In this document: one piece after another, positions 54,068 through 62,396 of the stretch
Layout of the letters: every line of letters starts with the position of its first letter
Position numbering within the stretch: the first letter of the stretch is position 1
Translations under genes and position numbers: made by a program
Notes under the pieces: model-generated
What the model was told of the DNA's origin: nothing
The model's input: only the letters and a program-made list of their open reading frames with translations
Databases searched by the model: none
DNA from: Cellulomonas cellasea
Lineage (GTDB): Bacteria; Actinomycetota; Actinomycetes; Actinomycetales; Cellulomonadaceae
DNA: 64,000 nt
Direction of reading: 5' to 3'
Assembly: GCF_030372105.1 (NCBI RefSeq)
Contig: NZ_JAUDBQ010000003.1
Location: 62,001 to 126,000, forward strand

Positions 54068-55945
54068 ATGCCCCAGCTCCGCTCACGCACAGTCACCCAC
54101 GGCAGGAATATGGCCGGAGCCCGCGCGCTGCTGCGCGCCGCCGGCGTGGCCCGCGAGGACATCGGCAAGCCGATCGTCGCGATCGCGAACAGCTTCACCG
54201 AGTTCGTGCCCGGCCACACCCACCTGCAGCCGGTGGGACGCATCGTCTCGGAGGCGATCCACGAGGCCGGGGGCGTCGCCCGCGAGTTCAACACCATCGC
54301 CGTCGATGACGGGATCGCGATGGGCCACGCGGGCATGCTCTACTCGCTGCCCTCCCGGGACCTGATCGCCGACTCGGTCGAGTACATGGTCGAGGCCCAC
54401 CGGGCCGACGCCCTCGTGTGCATCTCCAACTGCGACAAGATCACCCCCGGGATGCTCATGGCCGCGCTGCGGCTCAACATCCCGACGGTGTTCGTCTCAG
54501 GCGGCCCGATGGAGGGCGGCTCGGCCACGCTCACGGACGGCACGACCCGCACCGGCCTCAACCTGGTGACGGCGATCGCCGAAGCGGTGGACGACAAGGT
54601 CTCCGACGCGGACATCGACCGCATCGAGGAGGCCGCGTGCCCCACCTGCGGCTCCTGCTCCGGGATGTTCACCGCGAACTCGATGAACTGCCTCATCGAG
54701 GCCCTCGGCCTGGGCCTGCCCGGCAACGGCTCGACGCTGGCCACGCACACCGCCCGCCGCGCGCTCTACGAGGACGCCGGCCGCGTCGCCGTGGAGATCA
54801 CCCGCCGGTACTACGAGCAGGACGACGAGAGCGTGCTGCCCCGCGCGATCGCCACCCACGCGGCCTTCGACAACGCCATGGCGTTGGACATCGCGATGGG
54901 CGGCTCGACGAACACTGTGCTGCACCTGCTCGCGGCGGCCCATGAGGCCGAGCTCGACTACACGCTCACCGACATCGAGGCGCGCTCACGCCAGGTGCCG
55001 TGCCTGTCGAAGGTGGCGCCCAACGGCATCTACCTGATGGAGGACGTGCACCGCGCCGGCGGCATCCCCGCCATCCTCGGCGAGCTGCACCGCGGCGGCC
55101 TGCTGCACGAGGACGTCCACTCGGTGCACTCGCCCTCGCTCGAGTCGTGGCTCAAGGAGTGGGACGTGCGCGGTGGCAGCGCATCCGAGGAGGCCATCGA
55201 GCTGTTCCATGCGGGACCGGGCCGCCAGCGCTCCGCGAAGGCCTTCTCGCAGTCCTCACGGTGGGATGAGCTCGACGTGGACGCGGCGAACGGCTGCATC
55301 CGCTCCGTCGAGCACGCGTACTCCGTGGACGGCGGCCTCGCGGTGTTGCGCGGGAACCTCTCCGAGGACGGCTGCATCGTCAAGACGGCGGGCGTCGACG
55401 AGTCGATCTGGACGTTCTCCGGCCCGGCGCTCGTCGTCGAGTCGCAGGATGACGCGGTCGAGGCGATCCTCTCCAAGCGCGTGAAGGCCGGCGACGTGGT
55501 GGTCATCCGTTACGAGGGCCCCCGCGGCGGTCCTGGCATGCAGGAGATGCTCTACCCGACGTCGTACCTCAAGGGCCTCGGCCTCGGGAAGGCCTGCGCG
55601 CTGGTCACCGACGGGCGCTTCTCCGGCGGGACGTCCGGGCTGTCCATCGGCCACGTCTCCCCCGAGGCGGCCGCCGGTGGCGCCATCGCGCTCGTCGAGG
55701 ACGGCGACACCATCGTCATCGACATCCCGAACCGGTCCATCCGGCTTGACGTGCCGGACGAGGTGCTGGCCGCCCGGCGCGAGCGGCTCGAGGCGGACGG
55801 CGGCTACCACCCGCGCACCCGCGACCGTGTGGTCTCCCCCGCCCTGCGCGCCTACGCCGCCATGGCGCTCTCGGCCGACAAGGGCGCTGTGCGGGACGTG
55901 AGCCTGTTGGAGGACCGCGCCGCCGCGCGCGGCGCCGGGAAGTAG
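54068..55945 (+). CDS. ilvD: Dihydroxy-acid dehydratase
   Basis: This 625-residue Fe-S dehydratase of branched-chain amino-acid synthesis has iron-sulphur ligands in [13 protein letters not shown] and [18 protein letters not shown]. The substrate block is [20 protein letters not shown], and the C-terminal motif is [20 protein letters not shown]. The start chosen is the ATG at 54068; the GTG at 54062 is possible. No leader peptide or T-box is visible in the 217-nt upstream gap. A long hairpin terminator follows nine nucleotides after the stop. Confidence 0.95.
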   Translation: MPQLRSRTVTHGRNMAGARALLRAAGVAREDIGKPIVAIANSFTEFVPGHTHLQPVGRIVSEAIHEAGGVAREFNTIAVDDGIAMGHAGMLYSLPSRDLIADSVEYMVEAHRADALVCISNCDKITPGMLMAALRLNIPTVFVSGGPMEGGSATLTDGTTRTGLNLVTAIAEAVDDKVSDADIDRIEEAACPTCGSCSGMFTANSMNCLIEALGLGLPGNGSTLATHTARRALYEDAGRVAVEITRRYYEQDDESVLPRAIATHAAFDNAMALDIAMGGSTNTVLHLLAAAHEAELDYTLTDIEARSRQVPCLSKVAPNGIYLMEDVHRAGGIPAILGELHRGGLLHEDVHSVHSPSLESWLKEWDVRGGSASEEAIELFHAGPGRQRSAKAFSQSSRWDELDVDAANGCIRSVEHAYSVDGGLAVLRGNLSEDGCIVKTAGVDESIWTFSGPALVVESQDDAVEAILSKRVKAGDVVVIRYEGPRGGPGMQEMLYPTSYLKGLGLGKACALVTDGRFSGGTSGLSIGHVSPEAAAGGAIALVEDGDTIVIDIPNRSIRLDVPDEVLAARRERLEADGGYHPRTRDRVVSPALRAYAAMALSADKGAVRDVSLLEDRAAARGAGK

Positions 55946-55953
55946 TCACCAAG

Positions 55954-56003
55954 ACGCACGGCGCACCGGCAGGCGACTCGCTCGCCGCCGGTGCGCCGTG
56001 CGT
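55954..56003. terminator. Strong terminator between ilvD and the small coupled gene
   Basis: The 17-bp stem ACGCACGGCGCACCGGC with its exact complement encloses an inner GGCGA/TCGCC stem. It lies between convergent genes, eight nucleotides from each stop, so it can serve both directions. Confidence 0.85.
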
Positions 56004-56010
56004 GGGGGCT

Positions 56011-56163
56011 TCAGGGCTGCGGGGTGACGGCAGCGTCTCCTGGCAGCGCGCAGACCCCGTCAACGCACGCTCCCGCGTCGGCGTCGCCCCACGACGTCAA
56101 ACTCCCCGCCAGCGCCCCCAGGGCGAGCTGAGGTGACGCCGCCTGGCCGTCGGGCGCGCTCAT
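56011..56163 (-). CDS. Small 50-residue protein with two cysteines, coupled to DsbA-family gene
   Basis: The 50-residue frame starts at the ATG overlapping the upstream stop in ATGA (MSAPDGQAASPQLALGALAG). It ends in a block with two cysteines, ACVDGVCALPGDAAVTPQP (CX4C). It is not a recognisable family, but CX4C-type tails occur at the C-terminus of some actinobacterial DsbA/thioredoxin-like proteins. The overlap and high-GC third positions suggest that it is translated with the oxidoreductase. It could be a redox partner, a metal-binding appendage, or the C-terminal part separated by a frameshift. Confidence 0.55.
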   Translation of the reverse strand: MSAPDGQAASPQLALGALAGSLTSWGDADAGACVDGVCALPGDAAVTPQP

Positions 56164-56852
56164 CGTCCACCCGCCGCGCTTGCGTCGGCCGATGCGCCCC
56201 CGCCCACCGCCGCGCGGTCCTGCACGGCCCGCTCCAACGCCGAGCGGAAGACGTCTGGCGACTGGGCGCCCGAGATCCCGTACCTATCGTCGATGACGTA
56301 GAACGGCACGCCCTGGATGCCGAGCTGCTGGGCGGCGGCGATGTCCGCCTCCACCGCGGGGGCGTGGCGCCCGTCCGCGAGGGCCTCGAGCAGGCCCGCC
56401 TCGTCGATCCCGACCTCGGCCGCCAACGTGGCGAGCACCTCGGCGCGGCCGACATGCCGGCCCTGCTCGAAGTAGGCGCTGAACAGCCGCTCCACGAGCT
56501 CGAGCTGCTTGCCCTGCGACTTGGCGTGGTGCAGCGCCTGGTGGGCGAGCAGGGTCTTGGTGTGGCGGACTGACGTGAAGTCGAACGCCAGGCCCTCGGC
56601 CGCGGCGAGCTCGGTCATCTGGCCGAGCATCTGGGTGACCTGGGCCTCGGGCATGCCCTTGTGCCGCGCGAGGAAGTCCACCTCGCTGCCGTCGAAGTCC
56701 ACAGGCGTGTCCGGCGCCAGCTCGAACGAGTGGTACTCCACGACCACCTCGCCCTCGAAGTCGGCGACGGCGCGCTCGAAACGGCGCTTGCCGACGAAGC
56801 ACCACGGGCAGGCGATGTCGGACCAGACGTGAACGGTGACAGGTGAGCTCAT
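56160..56852 (-). CDS. DsbA-family oxidoreductase (FrnE-like)
   Basis: This protein of about 230 residues has a thioredoxin fold with the active-site CPWC (C15-C18, SDIACPWCFVGKRRFERA) and the FrnE helical insertion (KGMPEAQVTQMLGQMTELAAAEGLAF). The conserved cis-Pro region is IQGVPFYVIDDRYGISGAQ. There is no signal peptide, so it is cytoplasmic, like FrnE-type disulfide isomerases. The start is the ATG at 56852 (alternative GTG at 56858). Its stop overlaps the start of a 50-residue gene carrying CX4C. Confidence 0.9.
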   Translation of the reverse strand: MSSPVTVHVWSDIACPWCFVGKRRFERAVADFEGEVVVEYHSFELAPDTPVDFDGSEVDFLARHKGMPEAQVTQMLGQMTELAAAEGLAFDFTSVRHTKTLLAHQALHHAKSQGKQLELVERLFSAYFEQGRHVGRAEVLATLAAEVGIDEAGLLEALADGRHAPAVEADIAAAQQLGIQGVPFYVIDDRYGISGAQSPDVFRSALERAVQDRAAVGGGASADASAAGGR

Positions 56853-56910
56853 GTCCACCCAATCACCCCGACCGCCGCGCTATTCCTGCCCTGCGGGCGC
56901 CCGGGGCGGC

Positions 56911-57231
56911 TCAGGCGTGGCCGCGACGCCGACGCCGACGTCCTGCGCCACCTGACCCGGCGGCGCCGCCGAACGCGAAGGACACGCCGAGCATGAAGCC
57001 GAAGTTGTACCAGTTCCCGTTGTTGTCGACCTCGTAGATGTTGATCGTGTCCGTGAACAACGAGATCACGAACACGATCGGGCTGATGAGGCCCTGCCAA
57101 AGGCCGAGCCAGAAGCCGGCGGGGTCGCCGCCTCCCGCCTGTGCCGCGTAGTTAGGCCCCGGAGCGCACCCCGTGGCCACCAGGGCGAGCCCCACGACCA
57201 GCACCGCGATCCCCACACCTCGTCGTGCCAT
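56911..57231 (-). CDS. Small predicted lipoprotein
   Basis: This 106-residue protein has a lipoprotein signal (ALVATGCAPG, lipidated Cys near residue 22). A conserved core follows with an aromatic-rich helix (WLGLWQGLISPIVFVISLF) and INIYEVDNNGNWYNFGFMLG. The C-terminus is a glycine-rich segment ending in six arginines. Similar small actinobacterial lipoproteins of unknown function exist. The ATG at 57231 is about 165 nt before the second tRNA cluster, on the opposite strand. Confidence 0.75.
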   Translation of the reverse strand: MARRGVGIAVLVVGLALVATGCAPGPNYAAQAGGGDPAGFWLGLWQGLISPIVFVISLFTDTINIYEVDNNGNWYNFGFMLGVSFAFGGAAGSGGAGRRRRRRGHA

Positions 57232-57319
57232 GCCGCGCCTCCCCCTCCCGGGAACCCGCCGGTGCGGACCGGGAGAACCAGCATGGAACCCCCCAGCCCT
57301 GGCGGCAACGGCGAGCCGG

Positions 57320-57351
57320 GTGACACCACCACCCGCAGAGTCGGCTATTGT
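57320..57351 (+). promoter_or_regulatory. Probable promoter of second tRNA cluster
   Basis: TATTGT (57346-57351) is a fair -10. GTGACA/TGACAC at 57320-57326 lies 19-20 nt upstream as a long-spaced -35. The tRNA begins 45 nt downstream, close to the 48 nt of cluster 1. Confidence 0.45.
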
Positions 57352-57395
57352 TCTCACGCACGGGAAACGCCGGTGAGAGCCGGTGGGACCGTTGT

Positions 57396-57467
57396 GCGGA
57401 CGTGGCTCAGTGGTAGAGCATCACCTTGCCAAGGTGAGGGTCGCGGGTTCGAATCCCGTCGTCCGCT
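57396..57467 (+). tRNA. tRNA-Gly (anticodon GCC), copy 2
   Basis: The 72-nt gene has the same acceptor stem, D arm and anticodon (TTGCCAA loop) as the copy at 52363, with discriminator U and no encoded CCA. Confidence 0.96.
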
Positions 57468-57511
57468 CGGAGATGGATCTTGGTCGCGCGCCGGCCGGGA
57501 CCGGCTCTCAT

Positions 57512-57582
57512 GGTGGAGTGGCCGAGTGGCTAGGCAGCGGCCTGCAAAGCCGTCCACGTGGGTTCGAATCCCATCTCCACCT
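57512..57582 (+). tRNA. tRNA-Cys (anticodon GCA), copy 2
   Basis: The 71-nt gene has acceptor stem GGTGGAG/CTCCACC and anticodon loop CTGCAAA. Differences from copy 1 are confined to the D loop and variable loop. Confidence 0.96.
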
Positions 57583-57593
57583 CGCAGTTTTCT

Positions 57594-57668
57594 GGGCGAT
57601 TGGCGCAGCGGTAGCGCGCTTCCCTGACACGGAAGAGGTCACTGGTTCGATCCCAGTATCGCCCACCA
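57594..57668 (+). tRNA. tRNA-Val (anticodon GAC), copy 2
   Basis: The gene has acceptor stem GGGCGAT/ATCGCCC, anticodon stem-loop CTTCC-CTGACAC-GGAAG and encoded CCA at 57666-57668. It is the last member of the second trio. Confidence 0.96.
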
Positions 57669-57683
57669 GCGTCATAGCAGGTC

Positions 57684-57717
57684 AAAGGCCGTTCCGGAGC
57701 GATCCGGAACGGCCTTT
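57684..57717 (+). terminator. Terminator of second tRNA cluster
   Basis: AAAGGCCGTTCCGG pairs perfectly with CCGGAACGGCCTTT. The six-base loop AGCGAT can close an extra A-T pair over a GCGA tetraloop. It differs in sequence from the first cluster's terminator. Confidence 0.85.
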
Positions 57718-57756
57718 CCTGTGCGTGCGGAGCCTCGCTCACCCGAGCTGGAGTGG

Positions 57757-58554
57757 TCAGCTGACCTCGCGGCGGCCCGTTCGCCACAGGCCGATGGCCA
57801 GGGGGACGCCCACCCACGCCGCAACAGAGACGCCGAGCCGCGCCCAGTCATCGCCGGCCATCTCTCCGGCCATGAGGGGCATGAGGGTCGCGTTGACGTC
57901 CAGCCACTCCGCGGGCGCCCGCAAGCCCGTGACGAGCAAGCCGAGCACCGACCAAGCGGTCGGGAGGGCGAGGTAGGCGACGATCGCCATGGGCGTGCTG
58001 AGCAGTGCAAGACCGAACGCCACACCCTGCACCACCAGGATCACCAACGCGAGGGTGTTCCCGCCGACCACCCCAGCGTCCATGGACCAGGAACCGTCAC
58101 CGTCGCGCAAGGTCATGCCGAGCACGTTGAGCGCAGCCGCCACCGCGAGCGCCCCCGCCATCACGACGAGCCCCAGCGCCACCGACGAGGCGAGTTTGGC
58201 GAGCGTGACCCGCATGCGCCGTGGCTCGAGGACGAAGGTGGTCAGTGCCGTGCGCTGAGACCACTCCCCCGTCGCGGCGAGGACGCCCACGAGGGGCAGG
58301 AGGAGGAGTTGGCCGATCGAGGCGGCCCCGGTGAGCTCCTGCCAGGTGAGGTCCTCCGGTGCGGATGCCACAAGCGTCAGAGCGATGAGCGCCGCGTTGA
58401 CGAGGACGATCACCACCATCAGCCATACACCGGCCCGGGTGTCGAGTTGTTTGCGCAACTCCACCGCCGTGAGCCGCGCGAACGGGATCGGCGGCCAGGC
58501 GTGGGAGGCGGCGCCACCGGGGCCGGCGGGACGGGTGATGGTCGCACCGCTCAT
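57757..58554 (-). CDS. ABC transporter permease
   Basis: This 265-residue integral membrane protein has about six hydrophobic helices: VWLMVVIVLVNAALIALTLV, GQLLLLPLVGVLAATGEW, LGLVVMAGALAVAAALNVLG, and others. The conserved ABC2 loop is EWSQRTALTTFVLEPRR. The ATG at 58554 overlaps the ATPase stop in ATGA, so the two are coupled. The pair is oriented away from the downstream-plus two-component system. The transported compound is unknown; such systems often give resistance to peptides or lipid-targeting antibiotics. Confidence 0.88.
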   Translation of the reverse strand: MSGATITRPAGPGGAASHAWPPIPFARLTAVELRKQLDTRAGVWLMVVIVLVNAALIALTLVASAPEDLTWQELTGAASIGQLLLLPLVGVLAATGEWSQRTALTTFVLEPRRMRVTLAKLASSVALGLVVMAGALAVAAALNVLGMTLRDGDGSWSMDAGVVGGNTLALVILVVQGVAFGLALLSTPMAIVAYLALPTAWSVLGLLVTGLRAPAEWLDVNATLMPLMAGEMAGDDWARLGVSVAAWVGVPLAIGLWRTGRREVS

Positions 58555-59450
58555 GCGGAGATCTCCTCTCGCCCGTGCGGGGCGGTCGTGTCGAAGAACA
58601 GCTGTTCGAGTCCCGTGGTGGTCGCGGCTCGTAACTCGGTGAGGGCGATGGCGGCGGCGAGGGCGACCCGGCCGACCTCGTGGGTCGCGGCAGTGGTGGC
58701 CAGCGACCCGTCGTCGGCGCGCTCGACGTCGTGGCCAGCCCCGGCCAGGGCCGAAGCGAGCGCCCCGTCGTCCTCGCTGCGCACCCGCGTGCTGGGACCG
58801 CTGAGCAGCGCGGCGGCGCTGTCGTGCGCGAGCACCCGTCCCCCGCCGATGATGACGAGGTCGTCGCACACAGCTTCCATCTCGCGCAGCAGGTGCGAGG
58901 AGAGCAGCACGGTTCCGCCCTCGGCGGCGAAGCCTCGCAGCAGGTCCCGCATCCAGCGGATGCCCGCTGGGTCGAGGCCGTTCGCTGGCTCGTCGAGCAT
59001 CAGCACGGCCGGGTCGCCGAGCAGCGCGTGGGCCAGGCCGAGCCGCTGGCGCATGCCCAGCGAGTAGGTGCGGGTGCGGCCTCGGGCCTCCTGATCTGTC
59101 AGGCCCACCTGTGCGAGCGTCTCGTCGACACGGGCGGCGGGCAGCCCCATGAGCCGGGCGGACAGTGCGAGGGTCTCGCGGCCTGTGCGTCCGGCGTGCT
59201 GCGCTGACGCGTCGAGCAGCACGCCGATGCTGCGCCCGGGGCACGGCAGTGCCCGGAAGGGCTTGCCCAGGATCGTGGAGGTTCCCGAGGTGGGCGTTGT
59301 CAGGCCGCAGAGCATGCGCATGGTGGTGGACTTCCCGGCGCCATTGGGCCCGAGGAAGCCGGTCACCCTTCCGGGCCTCGCCACGAAGGAGATGTCGTCG
59401 ACTGCGGCGCGATCGCCGTATCGCTTGGTGAGGTGCTGCGCTGTGATCAT
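58551..59450 (-). CDS. ABC transporter ATP-binding protein
   Basis: This 299-residue ABC ATPase has Walker A GPNGAGKST (about residues 34-42), signature YSLGMRQRLGLA, Walker B VLMLDEPANGLDP and the H-loop LSSHLLREM. It is followed by an accessory C-terminal region (~220-299). It energises the coupled permease. The ATG at 59450 lies 130 nt from the divergent histidine kinase gene, a common arrangement for sensor-controlled exporter modules. Confidence 0.92.
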   Translation of the reverse strand: MITAQHLTKRYGDRAAVDDISFVARPGRVTGFLGPNGAGKSTTMRMLCGLTTPTSGTSTILGKPFRALPCPGRSIGVLLDASAQHAGRTGRETLALSARLMGLPAARVDETLAQVGLTDQEARGRTRTYSLGMRQRLGLAHALLGDPAVLMLDEPANGLDPAGIRWMRDLLRGFAAEGGTVLLSSHLLREMEAVCDDLVIIGGGRVLAHDSAAALLSGPSTRVRSEDDGALASALAGAGHDVERADDGSLATTAATHEVGRVALAAAIALTELRAATTTGLEQLFFDTTAPHGREEISA

Positions 59451-59568
59451 GCGGCCACGATCCTGTTCCCGGTCATGCCAACGGATCGGCCACAAGCCTG
59501 GACCGCCTCCCCCTTTGGTCGTAGGTGGCGACAGCCGGCCGGTTGAGGCGGACTGCCCTGGCCCCGCC

Positions 59569-59574
59569 TAGCCT
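59569..59574 (+). promoter_or_regulatory. -10-like element directly before the kinase ATG
   Basis: TAGCCT ends six nucleotides before the ATG at 59581, so transcription from it would give a leaderless mRNA. TTGAGG lies about 20 nt upstream, longer than ideal. Confidence 0.4.
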
Positions 59575-59580
59575 GAGCGC

Positions 59581-60849
59581 ATGCCCGTGACCGCTCCCCG
59601 ACCGCTCCGCCGCTGGTCGCGGATCTGGCGGTACCTCGTCGCCGCGGGCGTGGCGCTCGTCCTCTGGTTCGCTGTGGCTTTCGATCTGCTGCCCCGCGAC
59701 GACGTCGTGATGCCCGACGAGGCCGTGGGGGCACTCGGCGCCGCGATGCTGCTCGACCTGCTCTTCGGCGTCGTCAGCCTGGCCCTGCTGCCCTTGCGCC
59801 GCCGCTTCCCGACGGCGATCGCGGCGGTCACCGGGGCGCTGTCGGCGCTGTCCGGGGCGGCCGTTGGCGCAGCGATCCTCGCGGCGGTGTCGATGGGCAC
59901 CCGCCGACGCTGGGGCGGGGCCGTGGGAGTGGGCGCTGTCTGGCTCGCGGCTGGGGCCGTCTACGAGGGGGTCTACCGTCCGGCGCTCCCCGGGGGCGAG
60001 GCGTCCACGGCCTACGCGCTCGCGGCAAGTGCCGTCGCCTTGGCCGTCTATGCGGCATGCGTGGCCACCGGGTTCTACATCGGGGCGCGTCGGGAACTCC
60101 TCGCCACCCTCCAGGAGCGCGCCGAGACGGCTGAGCGCGAGCAGGCGCTCAGGGCCGAGGCGGCACGGGACGCAGAACGCACCCGCATCGCCCGGGAGAT
60201 GCACGACGTGCTCGCCCACCGGATCTCCCTGGTCGCGATGCACGCCGGCGCCCTGACCTACCGCACAGACCTCACCCCGGCCGAGACGGCGGGGACCGCC
60301 GCGATCATCGAGGAGAACGCCCACAGCGCGTTGATCGAATTGCGCCAGGTGCTCGGGGTGCTGCGCGCCGGGGCCCCAGACCTCGTGGACGACGCCGAGG
60401 CGGAGCCGCCCCAGCCGAGTTTGCGCGAGCTCCGGGCGCTGCTCGCGGAGACGGTGGAGGCGGGCACCCCGGTGCACCTGGACATCGCCAGCCTTCCCGG
60501 CCCGCCGGGCGGGGCCCCCACTGACGCGGGCTCGGACGCCGGCGCGCTCGCGCTGCTGCCTGTGACGCTGTCCCGCACAGCCTTCCGGATCGTGCAGGAG
60601 GCCCTGACCAATGCGCGCAAGCACGCGCCTGGCGCCGCGGTGGCGCTCCGGCTGGCACGTGAGGGCACGCGCCTCACGGTCGAGGTCCGCAACGCGACGA
60701 CGGGCCAGGCGCCGCGCGGCGTCCCCGGCGCCGGCCTGGGGCTCACCGGGTTGGAGGAGCGGGCGTCACTGGCCGGCGGGGTGCTGACGCACGGGGTCGA
60801 CGATGCCGGGGCGTTCCTCGTGACAGCCTCTCTTCCGTGGGAGCACTGA
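59581..60849 (+). CDS. Sensor histidine kinase, NarL/HisKA_3 class
   Basis: This 422-residue kinase has four to five membrane helices in residues ~17-168, with little extracytoplasmic sequence. A linker coiled coil (LLATLQERAETAEREQALRAEAARDAER) follows. The phosphorylation site His208 is in EMHDVLAHRISLVAMHAG, and the HATPase_c domain has N box RIVQEALTNARKHAPG and G box PGAGLGLTGLEERASLAGG. The small extracytoplasmic part is typical of intramembrane-sensing kinases. The stop overlaps the response-regulator start by one base (TGATG). Confidence 0.92.
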   Translation: MPVTAPRPLRRWSRIWRYLVAAGVALVLWFAVAFDLLPRDDVVMPDEAVGALGAAMLLDLLFGVVSLALLPLRRRFPTAIAAVTGALSALSGAAVGAAILAAVSMGTRRRWGGAVGVGAVWLAAGAVYEGVYRPALPGGEASTAYALAASAVALAVYAACVATGFYIGARRELLATLQERAETAEREQALRAEAARDAERTRIAREMHDVLAHRISLVAMHAGALTYRTDLTPAETAGTAAIIEENAHSALIELRQVLGVLRAGAPDLVDDAEAEPPQPSLRELRALLAETVEAGTPVHLDIASLPGPPGGAPTDAGSDAGALALLPVTLSRTAFRIVQEALTNARKHAPGAAVALRLAREGTRLTVEVRNATTGQAPRGVPGAGLGLTGLEERASLAGGVLTHGVDDAGAFLVTASLPWEH

Positions 60850-61529
60850 TGAGCGAGCGGACGATGCCCGACCAGCCGACGGTGCGCACGGCGATCGTGG
60901 ACGACGACCCCCTGGTGCGGACCGGGCTCAGGATGATCTTGGGCGGCGACCCACTGATCGAGGTCGTCGGGGAAGCGGCGGACGGCGACGCGGCCCTCAC
61001 CCTCGTGGCCAGCACGTCGCCCCACGTCGTCCTCATGGACATCCGGATGCCGCGGACCGACGGCCTGACCGCCACGCGCCGGCTCGTCGAGCAGGGCTCG
61101 CGGGCACGGATCATCGTGCTGACCACCTTCGACACCGACGAGATGGTGCTCACCGCGCTGCGCCACGGCGCCGCAGGGTTCTTGCTCAAGGACACCCCTG
61201 CGGCCCAGCTGGTCCATGCGGTGCGGCGCGTCGCCGCTGGGGAGCCCATCCTCTCGCCGACCGTGACCGCCCAGGTCATCGCCGCGGCGACCCAGGGCGG
61301 GGTCGACGCGTCACGGCGCCGCGCCCAGGAGGGGCTCGCGCGGCTCACCCCACGAGAGCGGGAGATCGCGGTCGCGGTGGCCCAGGGCCTGACGAACGCC
61401 GAGATCGCGCGCGCGCACCATCTGGGCGTCGCGACGGTGAAGACGCACGTCGGGAGCCTTTTCAGCAAGCTCCACGCCACGAATCGGGTGCAGATCGCGC
61501 GGTGCGTGCACGAGGCAGGGCTGGGCTGA
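60849..61529 (+). CDS. Response regulator, NarL/LuxR class
   Basis: This 226-residue protein has a receiver domain with the phospho-acceptor D64 (VVLMDIRMPRTDGL) and acidic pocket IVDDDPLVR. A C-terminal LuxR-type HTH follows (LTPREREIAVAVAQGLTNAEIARAHHLGVATVKTHVGSLFSKL). The ATG at 60849 is coupled to the kinase. It most likely regulates the divergent ABC exporter. The 3' end converges on the DUF2071 gene with 47 nt between and no clear terminator. Confidence 0.93.
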   Translation: MSERTMPDQPTVRTAIVDDDPLVRTGLRMILGGDPLIEVVGEAADGDAALTLVASTSPHVVLMDIRMPRTDGLTATRRLVEQGSRARIIVLTTFDTDEMVLTALRHGAAGFLLKDTPAAQLVHAVRRVAAGEPILSPTVTAQVIAAATQGGVDASRRRAQEGLARLTPREREIAVAVAQGLTNAEIARAHHLGVATVKTHVGSLFSKLHATNRVQIARCVHEAGLG

Positions 61530-61576
61530 CAGTCAGCGGACCGTCGGCGGCCGCCCCTCGTGATCGGGCACGTCGG

Positions 61577-62335
61577 TCAGCCGACCAGCGACGGCAGGCC
61601 AATGCGGCTCTCGACGCCGGAGGAGTAGTGGACCAGGGGTGCGCCGTCGGGTGCGGGGAGCCCCACCGCGGCGATCGGGCCGACCAGTTCGCCGGCGAGG
61701 GACGCCTCGTGCAGCGGCCACGGCTCGTGGCTGATGGGGATGCGCCACAGCCTCCCGGCGACGCGGCTGTACGCCGCCCACCGGGCCGTCAGGGAGTCCA
61801 CCAGCGGCGTGCGCGCGCCCTCGCCGAGCGGCTCCCCCACGGTGGCCCGGGCGTCGAACCTCCACTCGGGACGCGATCCGGCCCCGCGCCCGTGGAAGCG
61901 GTACCGGGCCCCCGAACCGGTTCCCTGGCCCGCGTCGGCGATCTGCGCGCGGGCGAACTCGTAACGCAGTCCGACGCACCGCATGGCGGCGACGAACGCC
62001 CGGCGTGGGCAGGCGAGGGAGAAGAACCACACGCCCTCGCGGCCGTCCGGCCCGCGCACGTAGGTGCGGACGTTCAACTCGGGGAAGTCCGACCAGACGG
62101 GGATCGGCGGCAGCGGCGGCGTCCGCACCCCGCCCATCCGGAAGGGCACCAGGCCCACCCAAGCCGAGCCGTCCAGGACCTGCGCCTCGAGCCCGGCGGG
62201 CAGGAGCCGCTGGACGACGTCCGGGTCGTAGCGCCAGTGCGCGAACGTCAGCTCCGTCCACCGCTGGGCATTGACCGGCCACGCGATGTGTCGCTCGGGG
62301 TGGCGCCTGCTCACGGTGGGCGGAGGAAGGTCCAT
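61577..62335 (-). CDS. DUF2071/YqjF family protein
   Basis: This 252-residue cytoplasmic protein has the DUF2071 pattern: QRWTELTFAHWRYDPDVVQRLLPAGLEAQVLDGSAWVGLVPFRMGGVR, ELNVRTYVRGPDGREGVWFFSLAC and a later RYRFHGRGAGSRPEW. It is an acetoacetate-decarboxylase-like fold of unknown function. The start is the ATG at 62335. The DoxX gene lies 62 nt upstream on the same strand and may be co-transcribed. Confidence 0.88.
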   Translation of the reverse strand: MDLPPPTVSRRHPERHIAWPVNAQRWTELTFAHWRYDPDVVQRLLPAGLEAQVLDGSAWVGLVPFRMGGVRTPPLPPIPVWSDFPELNVRTYVRGPDGREGVWFFSLACPRRAFVAAMRCVGLRYEFARAQIADAGQGTGSGARYRFHGRGAGSRPEWRFDARATVGEPLGEGARTPLVDSLTARWAAYSRVAGRLWRIPISHEPWPLHEASLAGELVGPIAAVGLPAPDGAPLVHYSSGVESRIGLPSLVG

Positions 62336-62396
62336 GCGAGCAGGGTGGCACGGACGGGCTCCCCCGCATGGGCGCCTGTCACGCGGGCGAGCGCGG

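Noticed and set aside
52363-57668. Mobile genomic island inserted at the duplicated tRNAs
   Set aside because: The tRNA pair would suit an att-site insertion, but no active integrase, relaxase, phage or transposase gene lies between the copies, and the enclosed genes include housekeeping ilvD. I keep only the duplication itself.
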